Assembly (NCBI GenBank): GCA_934045905.1
Contig: OW203763.1
Span: 39,276,724-39,340,723, forward strand
Source of the DNA: Leuctra nigra
Taxonomy: Eukaryota > Arthropoda > Insecta > Plecoptera > Leuctridae
DNA: 64,000 bases
Direction of reading: 5' to 3'
The position numbers and the translations under genes were made by a program. The notes under the pieces are model-generated. The model made no database searches, was not told the origin of the DNA, and was given only the letters and a program-made list of their open reading frames with translations. Numbering within the stretch: the first letter of the stretch is position 1; the number at the start of each line of letters is the position of its first letter. Of this stretch, positions 25,901 to 36,002 are shown piece by piece.

Positions 25901-27849
25901 TGGGGCAGTGTAAGCCTGCATAGCCCGGCTGCATGCGCACATGAACTAGCGCTCACCTTCATTGTAGAGAGTCTTGAGCACGCGTGTGGGCTGCGTGGGG
26001 CAGTGTAAGCCTGCGTAGCCCGGCTGCATGCGCACATGCACTAGCGCTCACCTTCATTGTAGAGAGTCTAGAGCACGCGTGTGGGCTGCGTGGGGCAGTG
26101 TAAGCCTGCATAGCCCGGCTGCATGCGCACATGCACTAGCGCTCACCTTCATTGTAGAGAGTCTTGAGCACGCGTGTGGGCTGCGTGGGGCAGTGTAAGC
26201 CTGCATAGCCCGGCTGCATGCGCACATGAACTAGCGCTCACCTTCATTGTAGAGAGTCTTGAGCACGCGTGTGGGCTGCGTGGGGCAGTGTAAGCCTGCA
26301 TAGCCCGGCTGCATGCGCACATGCACTAGCGCTCACCTTCATTGTAGAGAGTCTTGAGCACGCGTGTGGGCTGCGTGGGGCAGTGTAAGCCTGCATAGCC
26401 CGGCTGCATGCGCACATGCACTAGCGCTCACCTTCATTGTAGAGAGTCTTGAGCACGCGTGTGGGCTGCGTGGGGCAGTGTAAGCCTGCATAGCCCGGCT
26501 GCATGCGCACATGCACTAGCGCTCACCTTCATTGTAGAGAGTCTTGAGCACGCGTGTGGGCTGCGTGGGGCAGTGTAAGCCTGCATAGCCCGGCTGCATG
26601 CGCACATGCACTAGTGCTCACCTTCATTGTAGAGAGTCTTGAGCACGCGTGTGGGCTGCGTGGGGCAGTGTAAGCCTGCATAGCCCGGCTGCATGCGCAC
26701 ATGCACAAGCGCTCACCTTCATTGTAAAGAGTCTTGAGCACGCGTGTGGGCTGCGTGGGGCAGTGTAAGCCTGCATAGCCCGGCTGCATGCGCACATGCA
26801 CTAGCGCTCACCTTCATTGTAGAGAGTCTTGAGCACGCGTGTGGGCTGCGTGGGGCAGTGTAAGCCTGCATAGCCCGGCTGCATGCGCACATGCACTAGC
26901 GCTCACCTTCATTGTAGAGAGTCATGAGCACGCGTGTGGGCTGCGTGGGGCAGTGTAAGCCTGCATAGCCCGGCTGCATGCGCACATGCACTAGCGCTCA
27001 CCTTCATTGTAGAGAGTCTTGAGCACGCGTGTGGGCTGCGTGGGGCAGTGTAAGCCTGCGTAGCCCGGCTGCATGCGCACATGCACTAGCGCTCACCTTC
27101 ATTGTAGAGAGTCTAGAGCACGCGTGTGGGCTGCGTGGGGCAGTGTAAGCCTGCATAGCCCGGCTGCATGCGCACATGCACTAGCGCTCACCTTCATTGT
27201 AGAGAGTCTTGAGCACGCGTGTGGGCTGCGTGGGGCAGTGTAAGCCTGCATAGCCCGGCTGCATGCGCACATGCACTAGCGCTCACCTTCATTGTAGAGA
27301 GTCTTGAGCACGCGTGTGGGCTGCGTGGGGCAGTGTAAGCCTGCATAGCCCGGCTGCATGCGCACATGCACTAGCGCTCACCTTCATTGTAGAGAGTCTT
27401 GAGCACGCGTGTGGGCTGCGTGGGGCAGTGTAAGCCTGCATAGCCCGGCTGCATGCGCACATGCACTAGCGCTCACCTTCATTGTAGAGAGTCTTGAGCA
27501 CGCGTGTGGGCTGCGTGGGGCAGTGTAAGCCTGCATAGCCCGGCTGCATGCGCACATGAACTAGCGCTCACCTTCATTGTAGAGAGTCTTGAGCACGCGT
27601 GTGGGCTGCGTGGGGCAGTGTAAGCCTGCATAGCCCGGCTGCATGCGCACATGCACTAGCGCTCACCTTCATTGTAGAGAGTCTTGAGCACGCGTGTGGG
27701 CTGCGTGGGGCAGTGTAAGCCTGCATAGCCCGGCTGCATGCGCACATGCACTAACGCTCACCTTCATTGTAGAGAGTCTTGAGCACGCGTGTGGGCTGCG
27801 TGGGGCAGTGTAAGCCTGCATAGCCCGGCTGCATGCGCACATGAACTAG
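22933..27849 (-). repeat. 95-bp satellite array derived from a Nup154 exon and its splice donor
   Basis: About 52 tandem 95-bp units are nearly identical. On the minus strand each unit reads as the 3' end of the Nup154 exon at 27762-28012: residues HVRMQPGYAGLHCPTQP, then TRVLKTLYNEG, then the donor GAAG|GTGAGC, after which the next unit starts. The right-hand end of the array runs directly into that exon. Because 95 is not a multiple of 3, successive units fall in different frames, so read-through gives the same segment in three frames. Most units have ATGCACTAG where the exon has ATGAACTAG, but several units keep the exon-like form. A 1330-bp block (14 units) is repeated exactly enough that 25199-25471 and 26529-26801 give identical translations, which shows higher-order duplication. 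Confidence 0.95.
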
Positions 27850-28012
27850 CTGCAGCGTGGTCGGCCGAGATATCGGATTCAGCAGAGCGCTGGCAGTGAA
27901 GTACAAGCGAACCCCGGCGCGAGACACGGCCATGAAGTTCAGGTGGCGGGATTCTGCCATCTCAATCACACAGAGGCTGTGTATCGGATACAGCACGGAG
28001 GCGTCAACGCAG
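27762..28012 (-). CDS. Nup154: Nup154 (NUP155-family nucleoporin), exon E: end of the propeller region
   Basis: This is the last exon of the gene that I can identify. Seen: a pyrimidine-rich acceptor ending CTGCTCCAG just above 28012, an open frame of 83 codons plus one base at each end, and a donor GAAG|GTGAGC at 27762/27761. The translation contains LCVIEMAESRHLNFMAV, SRAGVRLYF and LVHVRMQPGY. Family members have VIENSES, THAGVRLYF and LVHVRLPPGF at the same points (from memory of NUP155). The first base completes a Gly codon split with exon 29433-29853. The 3' 84 bases or so and the donor are the unit that was amplified into the 95-bp satellite just downstream. Which of about 52 equivalent donors is used cannot be read from sequence; I chose the first one met. 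Confidence 0.9.
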
Positions 28013-28108
28013 CTGGAGCAGGAGACACAGGGGTCAGACCCAGAACAGCCATAACGACATGCAGTATTTTGACTGTGAAATGGGCGTCTTCAGTATGTGC
28101 AATGGGAG

Positions 28109-29057
28109 CAGTGCCGTAACTAGAGATTGATGGGCTCCTGGCAAAATGGCATCTGGTGCCCCTCCCCTCCACCACACACACACGCACACATATATTTATT
28201 TATTTAGTTACATTTACAGTTTATTCCATTTCAAAAAGGGAATGGAAGTTCCAAGAAGCTCGCAATTCTCCCACAGATGGCATAGGTAGTTTGCGGTACC
28301 ACTACCATAAAGAATTTGCTTTGGTGATTATCACTCAAGTGTTGGAACGACCACTAGATCTCTAAATCAGCCATAAAATAAATAATTTATCTTTTTGCCC
28401 TAAAATCCTCTTTTTAATAGCCTGGGCTAACAAAATGCATTTAAAAAGTAATATAAATCTGTTGTAATATGTTCGTACTTTCTCAGCTAATTTGGCACTA
28501 CCTGGATTTTCTGTTGTCTACTCTGTATTTGCTTCCCGCCTCCAACCAACCGACCAATAGATGAGTGCTAGATGTAATACGGTAGATGTGGGAGGAATGG
28601 GCGAGGTTCACATTCCCTTTTTGAAATGGAATAAACTGTAAGTATATTGAATACTGTACAAAAACAACATTTGTAAATTGACTGCATAGCACCTTCTCAC
28701 CTATAAAAGTATTGAGATCTAAGGATCTATAGCGAAACGATGTTAAAATATGGTCGCACTTAAAATTCGTCATTCATGAAATCATTTAACCCAGATACTG
28801 CCGCCAAGCACTACACTTAACTTGGTGCTTGAATTTGACATAAAATAAGCATCTTAATTTCAAACATAAGCCGCAATAGAATCAGAATTTGGAAGCAATG
28901 TATACCACGTTGAGTAAAAGAAAATATATATATTCGGAAAAATGTATTTGGAAACGTTAATAACATTCTGCTTTATTTGAGAAGTGCCCGTGGTGCCCCC
29001 CTAGTGCCTGGGCCCCTGGCATTTTGCCGCCCCAGCCACCCGGTAGTACCGCCACTG
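28109..29057. mobile_element. Non-autonomous hAT-like element, 949 bp, in a Nup154 intron
   Basis: The element starts CAGTGCCGTAACTA and ends TAGTACCGCCACTG, which are imperfect terminal inverted repeats of the CAGTG(G/C)CG type. An 8-bp direct duplication, AATGGGAG, lies on both sides (28101-28108 and 29058-29065), the signature of hAT superfamily insertion. An inverted pair around TTCCATTTCAAAAAGGGAATG lies inside (about 28213 and 28611). No transposase frame is present. It sits in the intron between exons 29433-29853 and 27762-28012 and touches neither splice site. Confidence 0.88.
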
Positions 29058-29432
29058 AATGGGAGATGACAAAATTTCTTAATATTTTCATCAAAGCGTT
29101 TCATATCTGTGTCTCAAATGTCTTATATCATTGTTCCATATGTGTTCATATCTCATAAACAAGTGTACCTCATTGCAAATTTGAACCCTCTTCTATATCC
29201 TAAAACCGCAGTCACCAATACGATGGACTCTGTTATTGTATGTCATATTATTTGTATAATATTAATGATATTGAAAGAGAATATATCAATGTAACAATAT
29301 TTGTTGACTTCAGTCAAATGGCAGTTGATAGAACTTGATTAGGGATTCCAAAACAGCTCAACGCAAAATCTAGAAAATGGAGATCGGGCCTTCTACCTCA
29401 GATGTAATGAGTGGCAAGATTGGCGCACTTAC

Positions 29433-29853
29433 CCGATGACGCGGGTTGCATTGGCAACGATCTCGTCCAGCGTCATGCTGGCTACCATGCGGATGGAGTC
29501 GCCAGACTCTCCCAGATAGTAGACCGTGATCGTCCCGCCGGCAGACAGTGTGTACAAGATGTTTCGGCTCTCATCCACAACGATCTGCATGGTCGGATCA
29601 TCCGGATAGAACTGCGTCTTTATGATTCTCGGTACAAGGAACCACAAGAATCCGCTGGAACGGTTTACTATCTTGCCACAATTGCCCTTCTTATCTTGGT
29701 AGAACACTTCCATGAGATTTCCCTCGATGTCCCCAAAGAAAATGCGGCCTTTGCTGGTAGTTGCAATTGCGTTGGTAGGAAAGCATTGGATGGGGATACC
29801 CAGCATAGGTTCAGTTTGGAATTCGAGGTCGGTAATTCTCCCGGAATCGTCTT
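29433..29853 (-). CDS. Nup154: Nup154, exon D: beta-propeller core
   Basis: This is the best conserved exon: 139 codons plus two bases at each end. The acceptor is TTTCTTTTCAG above 29853 and the donor is GG|GTAAGTG below 29433. Diagnostic stretches are GRIFFGDIEGNLMEVFYQ, GFLWFLVPRI, DPTMQIVVDESRNILYT and GGTITVYYLGESGDSIRMV. These line up without large gaps with NUP155-family propeller sequence such as GRIFLAGKDGCLYEVAYQ and DPILQIAIDNSRNILYT (from memory of the family). The protein is an inner-ring scaffold nucleoporin of the nuclear pore. Its N-terminal propeller lies next to the nuclear membrane. No stop or frameshift is seen, which favours a working gene. In the family the N-terminal propeller is followed by an alpha-solenoid, and its exons are not visible in this window. 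Confidence 0.94.
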
Positions 29854-29926
29854 CTGAAAAGAAATCATTAAATAAGTTTCAATCATCCTGACTAAAGGCT
29901 CGTATTTATTAAAATTGTGGTCCTAC

Positions 29927-30078
29927 CTTTGAACTTCAATCCGAGTATAATGATTTCAAAAACCGAAACTAGACACACAACGTGCTTGATCCTTTTACTA
30001 AACACTCCGCGCTTGGGGGCTAAAAGGCCGCAGCTCAGAATGGGCGAGTGCATTCCTTCGTATGCAGTTATTTCCCTC
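29927..30078 (-). CDS. Nup154: Nup154, exon C: early propeller
   Basis: The exon is 152 bp: one base to finish a codon, 50 codons, and one base carried into the next exon. The acceptor is CTGTTTCAG above 30078; the donor is AAAG|GTAGGA at 29927. It encodes ITAYEGMHSPILSCGLLAP and then KRGVFSKRIKHVVCLVS followed by IIILGLKF, matching the NUP155 pattern AGIFQPHVRHLLVLATP and VDIVILGL. The G left at its end joins AA of exon D to make a Glu codon, so the 73-bp intron between them (29854-29926) is phase-consistent. That intron is the only one seen here without inserted DNA. Confidence 0.9.
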
Positions 30079-30403
30079 CTGAAACAGAATGAAGGCAAAT
30101 GATGTACCTAAAACAGAGGCTTCACATGAGTAAGAGAGACGAACATTCGCAAAGTAACTGAAAACAAAGCAGGAAGCAGATTTTGCTAGTGGCATTTTAT
30201 TAGGAGTCTTTCAGGATTTTCAGAGGTATAAGAATTCGAGATTCAACAAACACAACCAAAAGTCATAAAACGGTATTTGAACGAAATGGATTGGCTGCTG
30301 GTCAGGTTCCTTGACAATCATTGTTGACAGGTTCCTTGTTATTATCAATTAAATCAGAGCTCATCTTCTAGAGTAAGATTATAATAAGTTTTCACATACT
30401 TTA

Positions 30404-30882
30404 GGGTTGGGCGAACCGATTCGAAAACCGAACCGAACCGAACCGAACTTTAAAATGAAATATCCGAACCGAACCTCCCTCGCTGCGCCAATGTGACATT
30501 TCACTCAAAATTTCGTTCTAGTGTCGTGTTCTAGATAGAAATCTGTGTGACATTGAAGCCAAAGAAATAATGATGCAAATTGTTACAGTGCATTAATAAT
30601 TTCAATTTTATTTTATTCTTCTTAACTTTTCTTCGTGCATAAATTCAATGATGTGAATATGTGGGCACTAAAATACTAAAAAATGGGCACTAAACATATG
30701 GGCATATACCTAAATTAGTTAACTTTGCTAATCTCGTGAAGCAAAATTTTAACAAACAATGTTGGATGTTATTTTTTTTAAAGTGATAAAGCCCCTGCAG
30801 AACCCGAGGATCGGTTCGGTTCGGTCAAATATTTAAAGTTCAGTACGAGGTTCGGTTAAAAAATATGAGGTTCGCCCAATTC
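30404..30882. mobile_element. Small TIR element (MITE, possibly Tc1/mariner-like), about 479 bp
   Basis: The ends are GGGTTGGGCGAACC and, inverted, GGTTCGCCCAATTC, flanked by TA on both sides (30402-30403 and 30883-30884). Just inside both ends are short reiterations of the CCGAA/TTCGG type. No coding capacity is seen. It lies in the 4.4-kb intron between Nup154 exons B and C. The superfamily is inferred only from the TA flanks; a hAT-like origin is also possible. Confidence 0.6.
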
Positions 30883-30884
30883 TA

Positions 30885-31389
30885 ACCGACTTGATGACGA
30901 CATCACATCTTAATCAGCCAATTCATTTCTTTCAAATATGTACCGTTTTATCATTTATTGAGTGTACCTACTACAAGTGTAGAATAACAAACAAGTGCTG
31001 TCCTGGGCCGAAGTGAACAAATATGAAATAAACAACAACAAAAAAGTCATGCAAAATCTGTAAAGAAAATGTATAAAATTTAATGAACAGACACGAATAT
31101 AAACAGCAAATAACATGTAGGTAGCTCAAAATGCTCGAAACATTCCAGCAAAAGCACACGAATTACTAGATACATCGATCTCGTCCGAGCAAGAGGTCGC
31201 CCAGTTCGCTCCAAATGCACAAAGTAGAGTCAGATACCAGTGTGTCTATTTAAGAATCGAAACCACTTTCGAAAATATTCGATTATGCAAAATCAATAAA
31301 AGAAATCTCATGATTTTTAAGTGTTAAATTAGCTGAATCAAAATCGAGAAATGGCCCCCAGGATCGACGTCGGCGACGTATCCTCAGAA
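30885..31389. other. Intronic sequence, nothing identified
   Basis: This is intronic DNA of Nup154, AT-rich, with only short open frames without recognisable domains. No repeat boundaries or RNA genes could be supported. Confidence 0.5.
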
Positions 31390-32074
31390 CTTAGAAGACT
31401 CCGATGTGTAGGAGGCGACGTACACAGAGGGTGAAACAGAGGGTGGCGACTGAGTATCTTTAGAGACGTGTAGGAGGCGACGTACACAGAGGGTGGGACA
31501 GAGGGTGGCGCCTGAGTAACCAGGAGGACGTGATGGAGGCGACGTACACAGAGGGTGGGACAGAGGGTGGCGCCTGAGTAGCAAGAGGGGCGTGATGGAG
31601 GCGACGAACACAGAGGGTGAAACAGAGGGTGGCGACTGAGTAGCTAGAGGGACGTGATGGAAGCGACGTACACAGAGGGTGGGACAGAAGATGGCGCCTG
31701 AGTAGCAAGAGGGACGTGTAGGAGGCGACGTACACAGAGGGTGGGACAGAGGATGGCGCCTGAGTAGCAAGAGGGACGTGATGGAGGCGACGTACACAGA
31801 GGGTGGGACAGAGGATGGCGCCTGAGTAGCAAGAGGGACGTGATGGAGGCGACGTACACAGAGGGTGGGACAGAGGATGGCGCCTGAGTAGCAAGAGGGA
31901 CGTGATGGAGGCGACGTACACAAAGGGTGGGACAGAGGGTGGCGCCTGAGTAGCAAGAGGGACGTGATGGAGGCGACGTACACAGAGGGTGGGACAGAGG
32001 GTGGCGCCTGAGTAGCAAGAGGGACGTGATGGAGGAGACGTACACAGAGGGTGAAACAGAGGGTGGCGACTGAG
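31390..32074. repeat. 62-bp minisatellite, first part (about 11 units)
   Basis: Tandem units of 62 bp contain GGCGACGTACACAGAGGGTG and GACAGAGGGTGGCG. Since 62 is not a multiple of 3, all three minus-strand frames stay open over hundreds of bases, giving Ser/Pro-rich low-complexity translations that I do not regard as protein. The array sits in the intron between Nup154 exons B and C. A transposon at 32075-32984 splits it from the second part. Confidence 0.93.
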
Positions 32075-32984
32075 CAGGGCTGCCACTGACTAAGATCCTC
32101 CAAAAAAGTGATTTAAGTGACTAAAATTTACGAAAAAGTGGGAAAAAGTGAAAAAAAAATTCCGAAAAAGTAACTAAAAAGTGACTAGTTTTCTATAATT
32201 TCACAATTTATTCTCATTTTCCGATACAATTAAAATGTTTAATAGATATGTTTTAAGATAATTGAACAAGTCACCATAGAGAACACACGTACATTCTTCA
32301 AAATAGAAATGTATGCACAATCAAGTCTGCATGTTCATAACTCGGAAGACCTTTTTGTTGACATTTGGACCGATCAGTGGTCGAATTGGAAGTCAGTCCA
32401 TGGGGGGATGGTGTACTGGCAGGATTTCTGCCAGGGGGGCAGTGAAGGAACAAAATTTGGCACGCATTAAGGCGCGCCCCCCACGTTGCCCCGCAGGGCG
32501 TTTTTGGGTTTTTGACACATTGAAATCAATTTTGATATGTTCTGAGGTGTATTTTGTTTTTTTAAATTTTTCACAGTTTTCACTTCAATTAGGTGTGTGT
32601 GGGGGGCATGCCCCAAAAACCTTGCACCGTAGGGCGTTTTTTGACACTTTGAAATTAATTTTAAAACGTTCTGAGGTGTATTTTGATTTTCATTTTTTTT
32701 GGCAATTTCCCAGTTTTCACTCTAATAAGGTGTGGGGGGCTTACCCCAAAAACCTTGCCCCGCAGGGCGTTTTTTGGTTTTGTGACACTTTGATATCAAT
32801 TTTGAAACGTTCTGAGGTGTATTTTGATTTCAATTTTTTTTTTTATATCACCCAGTTTTCACTCCAGATATCTGAAAAAAGGGAGAAAAGTGACTAATCT
32901 TGTAAAAAAGTAAATAAAAGTGACTGGAGACCAAAAAAGTAACTTTAAGTGATAAAAGTGAATAAGTAGCACTAAGTAACCCTG
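32075..32984. mobile_element. Non-autonomous DNA transposon inserted in the 62-bp minisatellite, 910 bp
   Basis: The element interrupts the array cleanly: it starts CAGGGCTGCCACT and ends AGTAACCCTG. Both flanks read CTGAG (32070-32074 and 32985-32989), a sequence that occurs once in an uninterrupted unit, so this is a 5-bp duplicated target. Inside are three diverged direct repeats of about 120 bp containing GAGGTGTATTTTG and CCCCGCAGGGCGTTTTT, and AAAAAGTGACT motifs near both ends. The open frame at 32313-32897 just reads through these repeats. The superfamily is uncertain; CAGGG termini would suit a hAT relative, but 5 bp is short for a hAT duplication. Confidence 0.75.
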
Positions 32985-33965
32985 CTGAGTAGCAAGAGCG
33001 ACGTGATGGAAGCGACGTACACAGAGGGTTGGACAGAGGGTGGCGCCTGAGTAGCAAGAGGGACGTGATGGAGGCGACGTACACAGAAGGTTGGACAGAG
33101 GGTGGCGACTGAGCAGCAAGAGGGACGTGTAGGAGGCGACGTACACAGAGGGTGGGAAAGAGGGTGGTGACTGAGTAGCTAGAGGTACGTGCAGGAACGT
33201 ACACAGCGGTGGGACAGAGGGTGGCGACTGAGTAGTTGGGACGTGTAGGAGGCGAAGTACAGTGGGACAGAGGGTGGCACCTGAGTTGCTTAAAGGTCGT
33301 GTAAGAGGCGACGTACACAGCGGGTGGGACAGAGGGTGGTGACTGAGTAGTTGGGACGTGTAAGAGGCGAAGTACAGTTGGACAGAGGGTGGCGACTAAG
33401 TAGCAAGAGGGACGTGTAGGAGGCGACGTACACAGAGGGTGGGACAGAGGGTGGTGACTGAGTAGCTGGAGGTACGTGCAGGAACGTACACAGCGGTGGG
33501 ACAGAGGGTGGCGACTGAGTAGTTGGGACGTGTAGGAGGCGAAGTACAGTGGGACAGAGGGTGGTGACTGTGTAGCTAGAGGGACGTGTAGGAGGCGACG
33601 TACACAGAGGGTGGGACAGAGGGTGGCGACTGAGTAGTTGAGACGTGTAGGAGGCGAAGTACAGTGGGACAGAGGGTGGCGACTGAGTAGCAAGAGGGAC
33701 GTGTAGGAGGCGACGTACACAGAGGGTGGGACAGAGGGTGGCGACTGAGTAGTTGGGACGTGTAGGAGGCGAAGTACAGTGGGACAGAGGGTGGCGACTG
33801 AGTAGCAAGAGGGACGTGTAGGAGGCGACGTACACAGAGGGTGGGACAGAGGGTGGCGACTGAGTAGCTTAAGGGACGAGTAGGAGGCAATGTACAGTGG
33901 GACAGAGGGTGGATACTGAGTTGAAAGAGCGACGTTTAACAGCTGGTGGGACAGAGGGTGTCGAC
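32985..33965. repeat. 62-bp minisatellite, second part (about 17 units, some shortened)
   Basis: This continues the array at 31390-32074 after the inserted element. Alternating full-length units and shorter ones with GTAGTTGGGACG and GAAGTACAGTGGG suggest a higher-order dimer or trimer. The leftmost units match those before the insertion. The right-hand end decays around 33900-33965 into unique DNA. Confidence 0.92.
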
Positions 33966-34482
33966 TAATATGTGAAACATTGCAGGACATGCGGAAATCC
34001 TCAAGATTGTGTAATCTCCTTTTAATGGTTTTAAAAGTATTGGTGGATGGCAAGAGCTTGGATGTAAATTGTTTGGAAAGGAAAGAAATCGAAGGAAGAG
34101 CCGTGACATACAGTTGAATGAAAGGAACGCAAAAACGGAAGTAGGAATGAATGGATAGATTAGGGATTGGAATGGGTTGGACAGTGTTGTAGTTGAGGTA
34201 GGGCTTGGGAATGATTGTACGATGAAAATATTTTTAAATGTTTAAGTTTATATGTATTACTTGCCACCTGTATCAGTGTACTATTTGCAAGATGTTTTAA
34301 TAAATTGAATTGAATAGAGAGTAGGTTATTACTTATTTCATATTCTGTCTTTCTTTTGAATAGCAAGGCAGTAGTCATGACGGCTTGTTATTGGAAAAAT
34401 AAACACGCTTGAGGTATGTTATCATAGCATTTAGGGTGATGCAATATAACTACAGATTGGATAGGCTATGTGTTTGACTCAC
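33966..34482. other. Intronic DNA with a LINE-tail-like segment
   Basis: No exon is seen. Near 34235-34315 the sequence ACTATTTGCAAGATGTTTT followed by AATAAATTGAATTGAAT looks like the 3' tail of a non-LTR retrotransposon of the kind common in insect genomes, but too little remains to classify it. Confidence 0.4.
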
Positions 34483-34579
34483 TCTCCATTCAATTTCCAG
34501 AGGTATAAGTCACTGTCGACGGTCAGCCACGCTCGAGCGATTTCAGGGAAGATTCCCATTGTCCAATTGTGTTTCATGC
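34483..34579 (-). CDS. Nup154: Nup154, exon B
   Basis: This 97-bp exon has two bases, 31 codons and two bases. It encodes MGIFPEIARAWLTVDSD followed by LYLWKLNGE, almost the same as the NUP155 signature MGVFPEISRAWLTIDSD (from memory). Two acceptors are possible. GGACGCAG just above 34579 keeps phase with exon A and gives an ungapped join. TTTTGCAG above 34617 would break phase, so I chose the former. The donor is GGAGA|GTGAGT at 34483; the carried bases GA plus G of exon C make Glu. Confidence 0.9.
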
Positions 34580-35016
34580 CTGCGTCCAAGTCAAGGAAAT
34601 GTTCAGCATCACGTTTACTGCAAAACAACTCACTTATACAATATTTTTTTCGTTGTTCTCACCAAGAAGTTAGGTAAAATAATCGAAATGTGTGTCATGT
34701 TTTCATAATATTATTTCAATACAGGCTATCATCAGACTTTAATATTTTTCGCATTACATGTTTTTCCTAAAATCTTGACATTTGCCAACTTCAGGCCAGT
34801 TCAATTTATAGTTCTTCTTACCTCTATGCTAATACCTACCACATACTTGTTATAGCCAAGCCTGAGAGCCAAGCCGAAGGCTACAAAAAGTATATGCTAA
34901 TTATTTAGATCTAGAAGAGCGCTAGCTATTTGCTGTCAAGCAGGCCTTGTCCCAGCCCGCCCGTTATTTTCACAGGTCGATAACAACTATAAGAATTGTC
35001 GTGAATATACTCCCTA
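34580..35016. other. Intronic sequence, nothing identified
   Basis: AT-rich intron DNA between Nup154 exon B and the long-inverted-repeat element. I see no coding signal or repeat boundary. Confidence 0.4.
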
Positions 35017-36002
35017 TTAGTCCGGTAGCTAAGCACTTGAACTATGCATTTTGTGATAAAGCTTACAGCTCTTGCAAATATCTCAATTGGACCCTCCTGA
35101 ACATTTCTGAAAGAGAGGGCATTTGATTCCAGCGTGCAGGCTCAAGATGGCGGCCTATTAAAGATGGCGTCAACTGCTTTTATATTATTGGCAATATCTT
35201 GGCTCCCATTCGCCCAATTTTACTTTTCTTTATTTCAAATTGAAGCTGAATGATATCTCCATCTTTTCTATAAAAAGTGTAATCATCATAAATCTCAAGG
35301 TTATTGAATTATATTTAAAGTTAAGTACAAGGTGACACTTCGAGGTTCATTTTTCTTCATTGGATCCTATTTATATTGTTAACAATATAAACAACAATAA
35401 CAATATAAACAACAATAATAAAATTGTTAACAATATAAATAGGATCCAATGAAGAAAAATGAACCTCGAAGTGTCACCTTGTACTTAACTTTAAATATAA
35501 TATTGTCTGTGAGTCTACGAAAAATGTTTTTCAAATAAAATGTACTGCAAATTTCATTAGCTTTCATTTGGTATGCTTTGTTATTGATATAAAGTAAACA
35601 GAAGCGGAGATAATGTGCATTAAACATGCGAGGATATGAATACTTGACCCCTGACAATTCATAAAGTATTTTTTTAGGAGGTACTTTAGACTATGCTCGG
35701 TAGGTCTAAAAGTAGTTTTGGGTACCTCAAGGTACGCACATTACACTTTCATTTGGTTGACATCTGCCCGCGCAAATGGTGGTTTTTGGAGTATTTTGCA
35801 ACCCGGTTTCTTGTGGGGTAACGGGGCAAAATTCAGTACATTCAGTTTGCATATTTGAATGAAGGATGACATTTTGATTTATATCCATATTTTTTTGTTA
35901 GGGCAATACCCATAAATCAAAATTTTGGAATTTTTGGAAATTGGGGGGAATTACCCAAAATGGTTTTGATGGCAGTAAATCTCTACGCAATAAAAAGTTG
36001 TT

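Noticed and set aside
25199..26801. Possible 90-residue minus-strand proteins within the 95-bp array
   Set aside because: They are the same Nup154-derived unit read successively in three frames; not a separate gene.
29411..29857. Plus-strand ORF of 148 codons
   Set aside because: It is antisense to the well supported Nup154 exon D.
31384..33965. Minus-strand ORFs of 100-400 codons rich in Ser, Pro and Leu
   Set aside because: All three frames are open over the same 62-bp repeat, which is a property of the repeat and not of a gene; the longest also runs through unrelated transposon sequence.
34483..34617. Longer version of Nup154 exon B starting at the TTTTGCAG acceptor above 34617
   Set aside because: It does not keep codon phase with exon A and would insert about 13 residues absent from the family; the acceptor above 34579 fits both.
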